Shown piece by piece: positions 56,043 through 64,000 of a DNA stretch of 64,000 bases (position 1 is its first letter; every line of letters begins with the position of its first letter). The stretch comes from Ornithinimicrobium avium. Its GTDB lineage: Bacteria; Actinomycetota; Actinomycetes; Actinomycetales; Dermatophilaceae. Below the pieces are notes generated by a model. The model was not told the DNA's origin. It did no database searches and worked only from the letters and a program-made list of their open reading frames with translations. The stretch covers positions 3,658,001-3,722,000 of the forward strand of contig NZ_CP031229.1 of assembly GCF_003351765.1 (NCBI RefSeq), written 5' to 3'. Both the position numbers and the translations under genes were made by a program.

Positions 56043-56920
56043 GCACCGTCGTCCTCCTCCTGATCACCGGGATCGGGCTCGGAGCCATCTACTTCCTCGT
56101 CGCCTCCGGCCTGTCCCTCATCTACGGTCTGATGGGCGTGCTGAACTTCGCCCACGGCGTCTTCCTCACCTTCGGCGCGTTCCTCGGTTGGGAGGTCGCC
56201 CGCGTCGTCGGGGCGGCCACCTGGCCGGCGTTCCTCGCCTCCCTCGTGGTCGGCGCCCTGGCCGGCGCGGTCTTCGCCGCGCTCACCGAGCGCTTCCTCG
56301 TGCAGCGCCTCTACGAGCGGCACATCGAGCAGATCCTCATCACCGTCGGGCTCGGGCTGGCCGTCGTCGCGCTCTTCGACGGCATCTGGGGCACCGACGC
56401 CCGGTTCATCACCGGCCCGCCCTGGATGGCGGAGACCACGCGGGTCGCCGGCGCCAACGTGCCCAACGACCGCTTCGTGGCGATCGGGGTCGCGACCCTC
56501 GTCCTGCTGGCGATCGTGCTCTTCCTGAAGTACACCCGCTACGGCATGATCATCCGCGCCGGTGTCGAGAACCGCTCCATGGTGACCGCCCTGGGCATCG
56601 ACGTGCGGACCGCGTTCACGCTGATCTTCACGATCGGTGGCGCCGCGGCCGGGCTCGGTGGCGTCCTCGCCTCGCACGCCTTCGGTTACGTCTCGCCGAT
56701 GCTGGGACAGACCCTGCTGATCTTCGCCTTCATCGTGACGATCATCGGCGGCCTGGGGTCGCTGACCGGTGCCGCGGTCGCCGCCGTGGTGGTGGCGCTC
56801 ATGCAGCAGTTCGCCAACTACTACCTGGGGGGCACCGGCGACTTCGCCGTGGTGATCCTGCTGGCGGTGGTCCTGCTGGCCAGACCGTCCGGCCTGATGG
56901 GGAAGAGGGTGGCGGCATGA
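56039..56920 (+). CDS. ABC transporter permease, LivH type
   Basis: The 293-residue permease has about eight hydrophobic segments and the LivH marks GAIYFLVASGLSLIYGLMGVLNFAHG at the N-terminus and GGLGSLTGAAVAAV near the C-terminus, which contacts the ATPase. It forms the membrane channel with the LivM-type protein. ATG 56039 overlaps the previous stop by four bases. Confidence 0.94.
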   Translation: MSTVVLLLITGIGLGAIYFLVASGLSLIYGLMGVLNFAHGVFLTFGAFLGWEVARVVGAATWPAFLASLVVGALAGAVFAALTERFLVQRLYERHIEQILITVGLGLAVVALFDGIWGTDARFITGPPWMAETTRVAGANVPNDRFVAIGVATLVLLAIVLFLKYTRYGMIIRAGVENRSMVTALGIDVRTAFTLIFTIGGAAAGLGGVLASHAFGYVSPMLGQTLLIFAFIVTIIGGLGSLTGAAVAAVVVALMQQFANYYLGGTGDFAVVILLAVVLLARPSGLMGKRVAA

Positions 56921-58071
56921 CCGGGCGGACCGGGTCGACGAACGCTCGCACGCTGCTCCCCGGGGTGGTCGCGCCGGTGGGAGTGCTCGTGCTGCTCGCC
57001 TGCCTGCCGCTGCTCGACATCACCATCCCGGGCGTCCTGCCCGGCGCCACCTACACGCCGGGCACCCTGCACCTGCTCGCCCTCGCCTGGGTGATGGCGG
57101 CGGTCGCGCTGTCCTACCACCTGCTCTTCGGCGTCGCCGGCCTGCTCAGCTTCGGCCACGCGCTGTACTTCGGCTTCGGCGCCTACGGGCTCGGCATCGT
57201 CATGGAGCAGCTCGGGCTCGGTCTCCTTCCCGCAGCCCTCGTGGTGGTGGTCGCGGCGGTCGTCATGTCGGCGCTGCTCGGTGCCGTCAGCCTGCAGGTG
57301 ACCGGCATCCCGTTCGCCATGGTCACCCTGGCGTTCGCCCAGGCGGGCTCGGTCCTGGTCCGCCGGGACCCGGGCCGCCTCACCGGCGGCGAGGAGGGTC
57401 TGCGGCTGCCGACCGAGTTCGTGCCGGACTTCTTCATAGGCGTGTTCAACACCCGCAACGTCTACTGGCTGGCGCTCGGCGTGCTCGCGGTGAGCTACCT
57501 GTTGACCAGGTGGGTGCAGAACTCGCGGGCCGGGCACGTCGCCGCGGCCGTCCGGGAGAACGAGCTGCGGGTCCAGGTCCTCGGCATGCGTCCGTTCCTG
57601 GTCAAGCTCGCCATCTTCGTGGCGGCCTCCGTCATCGCCTCGATGGTCGGCATGGTGCACCTGCTGCTCAACTCCGGAGCCATCCCGAACGTCATGAGCG
57701 CCGAGTTCACCATCTCGCTGCTGCTGATGGTCGTCCTGGGCGGGGTCGGGTCCCGCTGGGGCGCGGTCGCCGGCGCGATCCTCTACGTGCTGCTGAACCA
57801 GCGCCTCACCGTGCTCGCCTCGGCGGGCTGGGTGGACGGGCTGCCGGCGGTCCTGCGCATCCCGCTGTCCGAGCCGCTGTTCATCCTCGGTCTGCTGTTC
57901 GTCCTCGTCGTGCTCTTCCTGCCCGGCGGGCTCGCCGGTACGGTGGCCAGGATCGGTGCGCGTTCGCGGGCACGGGGCGAGCGTCGCGGCGGGAAGCGCT
58001 CCCACGGACCGGCCGGGCCCGCGGACGACGCGGGCGCCCTGGACGAGCGGGAACGGCTGGAGGTCACATGA
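56917..58071 (+). CDS. ABC transporter permease, LivM type
   Basis: The 384-residue permease has about ten membrane segments, SYHLLFGVAGLLSFGHALYFGFGAYG and the C-terminal VVLGGVGSRWGAVAGAILYVLL typical of LivM. It carries an extra hydrophilic tail of about 45 residues. The start at ATG 56917 overlaps the previous stop; a longer frame upstream is read within other genes. Confidence 0.94.
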   Translation: MTGRTGSTNARTLLPGVVAPVGVLVLLACLPLLDITIPGVLPGATYTPGTLHLLALAWVMAAVALSYHLLFGVAGLLSFGHALYFGFGAYGLGIVMEQLGLGLLPAALVVVVAAVVMSALLGAVSLQVTGIPFAMVTLAFAQAGSVLVRRDPGRLTGGEEGLRLPTEFVPDFFIGVFNTRNVYWLALGVLAVSYLLTRWVQNSRAGHVAAAVRENELRVQVLGMRPFLVKLAIFVAASVIASMVGMVHLLLNSGAIPNVMSAEFTISLLLMVVLGGVGSRWGAVAGAILYVLLNQRLTVLASAGWVDGLPAVLRIPLSEPLFILGLLFVLVVLFLPGGLAGTVARIGARSRARGERRGGKRSHGPAGPADDAGALDERERLEVT

Positions 58072-59618
58072 GCGGCATCCACGGGCCGGTCGACGGGCTG
58101 CACACCCTCGGCCGGTGGCCGGCCGACCGGGCGCGGCTGGCGCCCCAGCGGGTCGCGATCCTCGATCGCGGTGTCGAGCTGACCTACGGGCGGATGGAGG
58201 CGCGGATCGAGCGGCTCGTGGAGCATCTGCGCACGGCCGGCGTGCGGCGCGGGGACCGGATCGCGACCCTGGTCGGCAGCTCCAGCTGCCACGTCGTGCT
58301 GTTCTTCGCGTGCGCGCGGGTGGGTGCAGCCCTGGCCCCGCTCTCCTGGCGGCTCACCGCCCGAGAGCTGGCCCGCCAGGTGGACCTGCTCGCACCGGTG
58401 CTCCTCGTCACTGAGGACGAGACCTCCGGGCTGGCCCGCGAGGTCCTGGGCAACCTGGCGCGCCGGGTGCCGACCGTACCGCTGACCGGGATCGACGCGA
58501 CCGGCGTGCCCCGGGTGCGTGAGCAGGGGCCGGTGGAGGCGGTCCAGGACGAGGACCCGCTCCTCGTGCTGTTCACCTCCGGCACCGGCAGCGCCCCCAA
58601 GGCGGCGGTGCTCTCGCACCGGGCCTGCTACTGGACCAACCTGTCCCTGTCCCGCACCGTGGAGCTGGGGGAGGACGACGTGGTGCTCGCGGTGATGCCG
58701 CAGTTCCACGTCGGGGGATGGAACATCCAGCCGCTCCTGGCCTGGTGGACCGGTGCCACCGTCGTGCTCGAGCGCTCCTTCGACGCCGGCCGGGTGCTCA
58801 GCCTGGTCCGCGAACGAAGGATCACCACGATGATGGGTGTCCCCACGCAGTACCTCCGGCTCGCCGAGCACCCCGCCTTCGCGACCGCCGACCTGAGCAG
58901 CCTGCGCAGAGCGATCGTCGGCGGCGCCCCGATGCCCGCGCCGCTGCTGCGCACCTTCCACGGCCGCGGCGTCAGCCTCGTGCAGGGCTACGGCCTGACC
59001 GAGGCCGGACCCAACGTGCTCTGCATACCTCCCAGGGAGGCGACCGCGCGCGCGGGCTGGGCCGGCGTCCCCTACCCCCACGTCGACGTGGCGCTCGCGG
59101 CACCCGCGACCGGCGAGCGGATCGAGGGCCCCGGCACCGGTGAGCTGCTGGTGCGCGGTCCGGGGGTGTTCAGCGGCTACCTGCACGACGAGGCGGCCAC
59201 CCGCGCGGCCCTGCGCGCCGGCTGGCTGTCCACCGGTGACGTCGCCACCCGCGACGAGCACGGCTACCTGCGCATCGTCGACCGGCTCAAGAACATCTTC
59301 ATCTCCGGGGGGGAGAACGTCGCGCCCGCCGAGGTCGAGGCCGTGCTGCTCACCCACGCCGGCGTCGAGCAGGCCGTGGTCGTGGGCGTGCCGGACGAGC
59401 GGTGGGGGGAGCGGGGCGTGGCGCTGGTCGTCCCGCGAAGCGGCGTCGTCACCGACGAGACCGAGCTCGTCGAGCACTGCCGCGAGCGGCTGGCGGCGTT
59501 CAAGGTCCCCGTCGCCGTCCACCTCGTCCCCGAGCTGCCGTCGGTGTCGGTCGGCAAGATCGCCCGCCAGCAGGCGCTGCACATCGCGCTCGCGGCCCAG
59601 CAGGCGAGGTCACGGTGA
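58068..59618 (+). CDS. AMP-dependent acyl-CoA synthetase
   Basis: The 516-residue enzyme belongs to the ANL superfamily: AMP-binding motif FTSGTGSAPK at residues 169-178, GYGLTEAGPNV, GWLSTGDVATRDEHGYLRIVDRLKNIFISGGENV and a catalytic lysine in SVGKIARQ near residue 498. It activates a carboxylic acid with ATP and CoA, probably the transported substrate. The acyl chain cannot be deduced. ATG 58068 overlaps the previous stop by four bases. Confidence 0.9.
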   Translation: MSGIHGPVDGLHTLGRWPADRARLAPQRVAILDRGVELTYGRMEARIERLVEHLRTAGVRRGDRIATLVGSSSCHVVLFFACARVGAALAPLSWRLTARELARQVDLLAPVLLVTEDETSGLAREVLGNLARRVPTVPLTGIDATGVPRVREQGPVEAVQDEDPLLVLFTSGTGSAPKAAVLSHRACYWTNLSLSRTVELGEDDVVLAVMPQFHVGGWNIQPLLAWWTGATVVLERSFDAGRVLSLVRERRITTMMGVPTQYLRLAEHPAFATADLSSLRRAIVGGAPMPAPLLRTFHGRGVSLVQGYGLTEAGPNVLCIPPREATARAGWAGVPYPHVDVALAAPATGERIEGPGTGELLVRGPGVFSGYLHDEAATRAALRAGWLSTGDVATRDEHGYLRIVDRLKNIFISGGENVAPAEVEAVLLTHAGVEQAVVVGVPDERWGERGVALVVPRSGVVTDETELVEHCRERLAAFKVPVAVHLVPELPSVSVGKIARQQALHIALAAQQARSR

Positions 59619-60265
59619 CACAGACCCGCGCGACGGCCGACCGCACCCCACGCACCGCCCGCGGAGCCCGCACCCGGGCCCGCCTGCTCGAGGCGGCCGA
59701 GGACGTCTTCGCCACGGTCGGCTACCACGACGCCTCGATCGTGAAGATCACCGAGCGCGCCGGGGTGGCGCTGGGCACCTTCTACGTGCACTTCCCCGGC
59801 AAGAAGGAGATCTTCGACGAGGTCGTCCACGACCTGTCCCAGCGGGTGCGCCAGGCGATGAGCGAGGGCGCCCGCCGCGGCCGCGACCGGATCGAGGCCG
59901 AGCGCGAGGGCTTTCGCGAGTTCTTCCGTTTCACCGCTGCCCACCCGGCCCTCTACCGGATCATCAGGCAGGCCGAGTTCGTCTCGCCCGAGGCGATGCG
60001 CGCCCACTACGAGGCGATCTGCAGCGGCTACGCCGCAGGTCTGGAGAGCGCCCGTGCAGCGGGGGAGATCCGGGACGTCGACCCCACCGTGACCGCCTGG
60101 GCGCTCATGGGTGCCGGCGAGCTCATCGGCATGCGGTGGGTCCTCTGGGACGGCGCGGGCCGCATCGACCCTGGCGTCTTCGAGGGGCTCATGAACCTCA
60201 TCCAGGGGGCGCTCGAGCCGCCGGCGGCACCGACCGACCACGACAGAGAGGACAGCACGACATGA
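59615..60265 (+). CDS. TetR-family transcriptional regulator
   Basis: The 216-residue product has the TetR N-terminal HTH (RARLLEAAEDVFATVGYHDASIVKITERAGVALGTFYVHFPGKKEIFDEV, residues about 22-70) and a C-terminal ligand domain. It probably represses the operon that contains it and binds an acyl-CoA or the substrate. Placement inside the operon gives feedback. GTG 59615 overlaps the previous stop by four bases. Confidence 0.9.
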   Translation: MTQTRATADRTPRTARGARTRARLLEAAEDVFATVGYHDASIVKITERAGVALGTFYVHFPGKKEIFDEVVHDLSQRVRQAMSEGARRGRDRIEAEREGFREFFRFTAAHPALYRIIRQAEFVSPEAMRAHYEAICSGYAAGLESARAAGEIRDVDPTVTAWALMGAGELIGMRWVLWDGAGRIDPGVFEGLMNLIQGALEPPAAPTDHDREDSTT

Positions 60266-60393
60266 CACGCACGGCACTGGTCACCGGAGGGGACAGCGGC
60301 ATCGACGCCCTGGTGTCAACCCTGGCCCCTGACGACGCGGCGACGGTGACCGGGGCGTCGTACACCATCGACGGAGGGTGGAGGGCTCGGTGA
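60262..60393 (+). pseudogene. Internally deleted short-chain dehydrogenase/reductase remnant
   Basis: The 43-codon frame begins MTRTALVTGGDSGI, the nucleotide-binding start of an SDR, and then passes directly into VSTLAPDDAATVTGASYTIDGGW, the typical SDR C-terminus. About 200 middle residues, including the Ser-Tyr-Lys catalytic centre, are missing. The deletion is in frame, so both four-base overlaps with its neighbours are kept. It is surely not a functional dehydrogenase. Confidence 0.85.
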
Positions 60394-61331
60394 GCACGCC
60401 CACCACGCTGCCACCGTCCGTCGGGCAGGTCGTCGGGCCCCGCTACCGGGAGGTCGAGGTGCCGGTGCGCGGCGGTGACCTGCACGTCGGTGTCTGGGAG
60501 CCCGAGGGTGGTGGTCCGGCGCCGCCGACGGTGCTCGCCGTCCACGGCATCACCGCCTCGCACGTCGGCTGGGCCGAGCTGGCCCGCCAGCTGCCCGGGG
60601 TGCGGATCGTCGCGCCCGACCTGCGCGGCCGCGGCCGGTCCAGGGACCTGCCCGCGCCCTACGGCATGCCGACGCACGCCGACGACGTCGCGGCCGTCCT
60701 GGACCACCTGGGGGCCGGACCGGTCGTTGTCGTCGGCCACTCGATGGGGGGCTTCGTCTCCCTCGTGCTCGCCGACCGGCACCCGGACACGGTCTCCTCC
60801 CTCGTCCTCGTCGACGGGGGTATGCCGCTCCTCCCGCCTCCGGGCGTCGCGCCGGACGAGATGGCCGGGCTGGTCCTGGGACCTGCTGCGGAACGTCTGC
60901 AGATGACCTTCCCGAGCCGCGCCGCCTACCGCGACTTCTGGCGGGAGCACCCCGCGCTGGGACCGGGGTGGACCGACCTCACCACCGCCTACGTCGACTA
61001 CGACCTCGTGGGCGCCGAGCCCGAGCTGCGACCCGCCACGCGGGTCGCCGCGCTGGGGGAGGACATCCGCGAGCTCGTCGACGGCGACTCGGTGCAGCAC
61101 GCCCTGGATCACCTGCGGCGTCCGGCGACCTGGCTGGTCGCGCCCCGCGGGCTGATGGACGAGGTGCCGCCGCTCTACCCCGACGCGGCCCGCGACCTGT
61201 GGACCGTGCGCTATCCCGCGGTGCGCATGGTGCCGGTGGAGGACGTCAACCACTACACGGTGATCATGCTCGCGGAGGGCGCCGCCCAGGTGCGTCCGCA
61301 CGTCGTCGAGGCGCTGGGTGAGGCCCGGTAG
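60390..61331 (+). CDS. Alpha/beta hydrolase
   Basis: The 313-residue product has VLAVHGITASHVGWAELARQL, nucleophile Ser118 in VVGHSMGGFVSLVLA and LRGRGRSRDLP. The final catalytic His is likely in VEDVNHYTVIM. It could hydrolyse an ester or a ring-cleavage product of the transported compound. GTG 60390 has GGAGGGTGGAGGG upstream and overlaps the SDR remnant stop; GTG 60378 is an alternative. Last gene of the operon. Confidence 0.85.
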   Translation: MSTPTTLPPSVGQVVGPRYREVEVPVRGGDLHVGVWEPEGGGPAPPTVLAVHGITASHVGWAELARQLPGVRIVAPDLRGRGRSRDLPAPYGMPTHADDVAAVLDHLGAGPVVVVGHSMGGFVSLVLADRHPDTVSSLVLVDGGMPLLPPPGVAPDEMAGLVLGPAAERLQMTFPSRAAYRDFWREHPALGPGWTDLTTAYVDYDLVGAEPELRPATRVAALGEDIRELVDGDSVQHALDHLRRPATWLVAPRGLMDEVPPLYPDAARDLWTVRYPAVRMVPVEDVNHYTVIMLAEGAAQVRPHVVEALGEAR

Positions 61332-61343
61332 ACTCCTGACCCC

Positions 61344-62429
61344 GTGGCCCTCTCCATCGGAATCGTCGGACTGCCCAACGTCGGCAAGTCGACGCTCTTC
61401 AACGCGCTGACCAAGAACTCCGTGCTCGCCGCGAACTACCCGTTCGCCACGATCGAGCCCAACGTCGGGGTCGTCCCGCTCAAGGACGCCCGGCTGACCC
61501 GGCTCGCCGAGATCTTCGGCAGCGCCCGGATCCTGCCGGCGACGGTCAGCTTCGTCGACATCGCCGGTATCGTCCGCGGCGCGAGCGAGGGGGAGGGGCT
61601 GGGCAACAAGTTCCTCGCCAACATCCGCGAGGCCGACGCGATCTGCCAGGTGGTGCGCGCCTTCGGCGACGACGACGTCGTGCACGTGGAGGGCAAGGTC
61701 TCCCCGAGGGACGACATCGAGACGATCAACACCGAGCTGGTGCTGGCCGACCTGCAGACCCTCGAGAGCGCGGTCCCGCGCCTGGAGAAGGAGGTCAAGG
61801 GCAAGAAGACGCCCAAGGAGCTCCTCGACGCGGCGGTCGCGGCCCGCACTGTCCTGGAGCGCGGGGACACGCTCTACGCCGCGGGTGCCGAGGCAGGCGT
61901 CGACCCGGTCCTCGCCCGCCAGCTCGGGCTGCTCACCACCAAGCCCTTCCTCTACGTGTTCAACCTCGACGAGGACGGGCTCACCGACGAGGCGCTGCAC
62001 GAGGAGCTCGCGGCCCTGGTCGCGCCCGCCGAGGCGATCTACCTCAACGCCAAGCTCGAGGCCGACCTGGCCGAGCTGGAGGACGAGGAGGCGCGCGAGC
62101 TGCTCGAGTCCGTCGGCGTCGAGGAACCCGGGCTGGAGCAGCTGGCCCGCGTCGGCTTCGACACCCTCGGGCTGCAGACCTACCTCACGGCCGGTCCCAA
62201 GGAGTCCCGCGCCTGGACGATCCGCAAGGGCTGGACCGCGCCGCAGGCCGCGGGGGTCATCCACACCGACTTCGAGCGTGGCTTCATCAAGGCCGAGGTC
62301 GTCTCCTTCGAGGACCTGGACGCCGCCGGCTCGATGGCGAAGGCCAAGGAGGCGGGCCGGGTGCGCATCGAGGGCAAGGACTACGTGATGAACGACGGTG
62401 ACGTGGTGGAGTTCCGCTTCAACGTGTGA
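61344..62429 (+). CDS. ychF: Redox-regulated ATPase YchF (Obg-like)
   Basis: The 361-residue protein is a universally conserved ATPase of the Obg family. It has GLPNVGKSTLFNAL (residues 9-22), NYPFATIEPNVGVV and VDIAGIVRGASEGEGLGNKFL, and the C-terminal TGS-like domain ending KDYVMNDGDVVEFRFNV. It prefers ATP over GTP through its altered G4 motif. GTG 61344 follows the hydrolase by 12 bases. Confidence 0.96.
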   Translation: MALSIGIVGLPNVGKSTLFNALTKNSVLAANYPFATIEPNVGVVPLKDARLTRLAEIFGSARILPATVSFVDIAGIVRGASEGEGLGNKFLANIREADAICQVVRAFGDDDVVHVEGKVSPRDDIETINTELVLADLQTLESAVPRLEKEVKGKKTPKELLDAAVAARTVLERGDTLYAAGAEAGVDPVLARQLGLLTTKPFLYVFNLDEDGLTDEALHEELAALVAPAEAIYLNAKLEADLAELEDEEARELLESVGVEEPGLEQLARVGFDTLGLQTYLTAGPKESRAWTIRKGWTAPQAAGVIHTDFERGFIKAEVVSFEDLDAAGSMAKAKEAGRVRIEGKDYVMNDGDVVEFRFNV

Positions 62430-62626
62430 GCGTGTCCTCCGTGTCCGGTTCGTGGTCGGGTCGTTCGGGAGCAAGGACTCGACCGTCGAGAAGGTGGACC
62501 CCTCCCGCCATACCTGCGCCTTGACCTGCACCGACGGGACCAGAGCCGCGCCCACGTCGCCACCGGGGCACGACTCGGAGACAATCGAGGCATGAGCGAT
62601 GTGGTGAAGGTGCGGACTGCGGCCTA
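62430..62626. other. Spacer between ychF and the insertion sequence
   Basis: The 197 bases contain no gene I can support, no clear terminator for ychF and no tRNA. It ends with CTA just before the IS left end. Confidence 0.5.
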
Positions 62627-63608
62627 GGGCGTGTCTCCAATATCTCGGGTGAGGCTCGCGTCAGTATCGGTGGGTGAGTTCTTCGAGGAGTCAGTCGTTG
62701 TCCGATGCGCACTGGGAGCGGATCGAACCGCTGCTGCCTTCGAATGCCGGTCGGCGGGGTCGCCCGTTTGGTGACAACCGTCGGGTGGTGGAGGGGATCA
62801 TCTACCGTTACCGCACTGGGATGCCCTGGCGCGACCTGCCTCGCGAGGTCTTCGGACCGTGGCAGACCGTGTGGAAGCGGCACCGTCGCTACGCGGCTGA
62901 TGGGACCTGGGACCGGGTGCTCGCTCAGATCTTGACCGAGGCCGATGCCGCCGGCAAGGTCGACTGGACGGTGTCGGTGGATGCCACGATCAACCGTGCC
63001 CACCAGCACGGCACGAACACGACCCGCCCCGAGCAGGACACAGGGGGCTCGATCGAACTACACGAATCTGCCGCCCGGGTTCCTTGCCAGCTCTCTGGGC
63101 GGTGAGCGAGAACCTGCAGGTCACGGGATCGGTCGCTCTCGTGGTGGGCTGACCACCAAGATCCATGCCGCGGTCGATGGCCATGGTCGTCCGTTGGCGT
63201 TGGTGGTCACCGGCGGGCAGCGTAACGACGGGGCGATGCTGGCCGAGGTACTCGCTGACATTCGGGTTCCGCGCCCGGGTCCGGGACGTCCCCGGACCCG
63301 GCCCGAGGCGGTGGTCGCAGACCGTGCCTACACCAGCGGCGTGAACCGGGACATGCTGGCTGGCCGCGGGATCAAGGCAGTCATCCCGCAGAAGACCACC
63401 GAGATCACCGCTCGCTTACGCAAGGGCTCAGCAGGCGGTAGACCCCCGGCCTTCGACGCAGATACCTACAAGGACCGCAACGTCGTGGAGCGCTCCTTCA
63501 GCGTGACCAAACAGTGGCGAGGCCTAGCCACCCGCTACGACAAGCTCGCCATCACCTACCGGGCAGCCGCGATCCTCCAGACCTGCATACGCTGGCTACG
63601 CCTATTGG
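62627..63608 (+). mobile_element. IS5-type insertion sequence, right end missing
   Basis: A left end reading GGGCGTGTCTCCAATAT, preceded by CTA, opens the element. The transposase follows in two frames. After the transposase I find no inverted copy of the left end, because an IS21-type left end begins at about 63609. The element is therefore a truncated copy; no target duplication could be checked. Confidence 0.75.
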
Positions 63609-63631
63609 TGTCAGCGGCGCTTGAAAACTAG
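62674..63631 (+). pseudogene. IS5-family transposase in two overlapping frames
   Basis: Frame A (62674-63105) has the N-terminal DUF4096-like part: LSDAHWERIEPLLPSN, GRPFGDNRRVVEGIIYRYRTGMPWRDLPREVFGPWQTV and first catalytic Asp in SVDATINRAHQHG. Frame B (62945-63631) has GRSRGGLTTKIHAAVDG, VVADRAYTSG with the second Asp and KDRNVVERSFSVTKQWRGLATRYDKLA with the Glu. Joining requires a +1 or -2 shift near 63090-63105. It could be programmed or a mutation. The last few residues of B are read from the IS21 end. Confidence 0.75.
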
Positions 63632-64000
63632 GCAGTAACGGCGCTCGAAGAGTGGACACCCCAACCACGATTGGAGAGTGATCACTATGGAGGACTGGGC
63701 GCTGATCCGCAGGCTGGCCCGTGAGGGTGTGCCGAACGCTGCGATCGCCAGGAAGCTGGGCATCTCGAGGACCACGGTGCTCAACGCCGTCGCCTCGCAG
63801 GGGCCACCGAAGTACGAGCGGGCCAGCGGCCCGACCTCGTTCACCCCGTACGAGGCACGGGTGCGGGTGCTGCTCGCGGATACCCCGGACATGCCCGCGA
63901 CCGTGCTCGCCGAGCGGGTCGGGTGGACCGGCTCGATCCGCTGGTTCCGGGACAACGTGAACCGGGTGCGGGCCGACCACCGCCCGATCGACCCGGCGGA
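63609..64000 (+). mobile_element. IS21-type insertion sequence, left end (continues beyond window)
   Basis: It starts TGTCAGCGGCGCTTGAAAA and has two similar direct repeats, GGCGCTTGAAAACT at 63616-63629 and GGCGCTCGAAGAGT at 63640-63653, typical of IS21-type ends that bind the transposase. The istA gene follows. The right part lies outside the window. Confidence 0.75.
63687..64000 (+). CDS. istA: IS21-family transposase IstA, N-terminal part
   Basis: The frame is open to the window end. It begins MEDWALIRRLAREGVPNAAIARKLGISRTTVLNAV, an N-terminal helix-turn-helix that binds the IS ends, followed by SFTPYEARVRVLLADTP and VLAERVGWTGSIRWFRDNV, standard for IstA. The DDE domain is beyond base 64000. 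ATG 63687 has GGAGAG eight bases upstream; GTG 63678 is also possible. Confidence 0.88.
   Translation, partial: MEDWALIRRLAREGVPNAAIARKLGISRTTVLNAVASQGPPKYERASGPTSFTPYEARVRVLLADTPDMPATVLAERVGWTGSIRWFRDNVNRVRADHRPIDPA

Noticed and set aside
55690..56916. In-frame upstream extension of the LivM-type permease
   Set aside because: The extension lies out of frame across the LivF- and LivH-type genes; the overlap start at 56917 fits the operon and the family.

Overview
The window is high-GC (roughly 70% by eye) actinobacterial chromosome. The 16S rRNA sequence, the gene order around rpoBC/str/S10/spc/alpha, the short-lid adenylate kinase, the zinc-type S14 and the DUF4245-glpX-xseA/B-ispH neighbourhood point to Micrococcales, most likely the Intrasporangiaceae/Ornithinimicrobiaceae group. 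The genus call is an inference from memory of 16S sequences, not a database result.

1-28.6 kb is the core transcription/translation block, all on the + strand: the 3' end of rpoB, rpoC, the str operon (rpsL, rpsG, fusA, tuf), a YceI gene, the S10 operon (rpsJ to rpsQ), the spc operon (rplN to rplO), secY-adk-map, and infA-rpmJ-rpsM-rpsK-rpsD-rpoA-rplQ. Many junctions are 4-base GTGA or 5-base TGATG/TAATG overlaps. Several ribosomal proteins (L4, L17, S3, S5, S9, S17) carry long low-complexity or domain-like tails. rpsK ends in an apparent frameshift in a C5 run, and the rpsD-rpoA gap is packed with hairpins.

28.6-43.4 kb starts with truA and ends with rplM-rpsI-glmM. Between them lie a zinc-type dehydrogenase, a complete rrn operon (16S-23S-5S, no tRNA seen in the spacer) with promoter, processing stem and strong terminator, an OYE-family oxidoreductase, a pullulanase and a winged-helix regulator with a putative operator.

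43.4-53.1 kb is mixed-strand housekeeping: a MauE-thioredoxin fusion, beta-carbonic anhydrase, a PfkB sugar kinase, glpX, a DUF4245 protein, xseB, a proline-rich protein disrupted by a 13-bp tandem duplication, xseA, two alpha/beta-hydrolase or isoprenoid genes (hydrolase-ispH) and rmuC.

53.2-61.3 kb is one tightly coupled operon: a branched-chain-type ABC transporter (binding lipoprotein, two ATPases, two permeases), an acyl-CoA synthetase, a TetR regulator, a 43-codon internally deleted SDR remnant and an alpha/beta hydrolase. All eight gene junctions are 4-base overlaps. Together these suggest uptake and CoA activation of an unknown carboxylic acid. The retained coupling through the SDR remnant is the most unusual feature of the window.

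61.3-64 kb holds ychF and then an insertion-sequence patch: an IS5-type element whose transposase is in two frames and whose right end is cut by the left end of an IS21-type element; its istA runs off the window. No CRISPR array, tRNA or phage gene was found.
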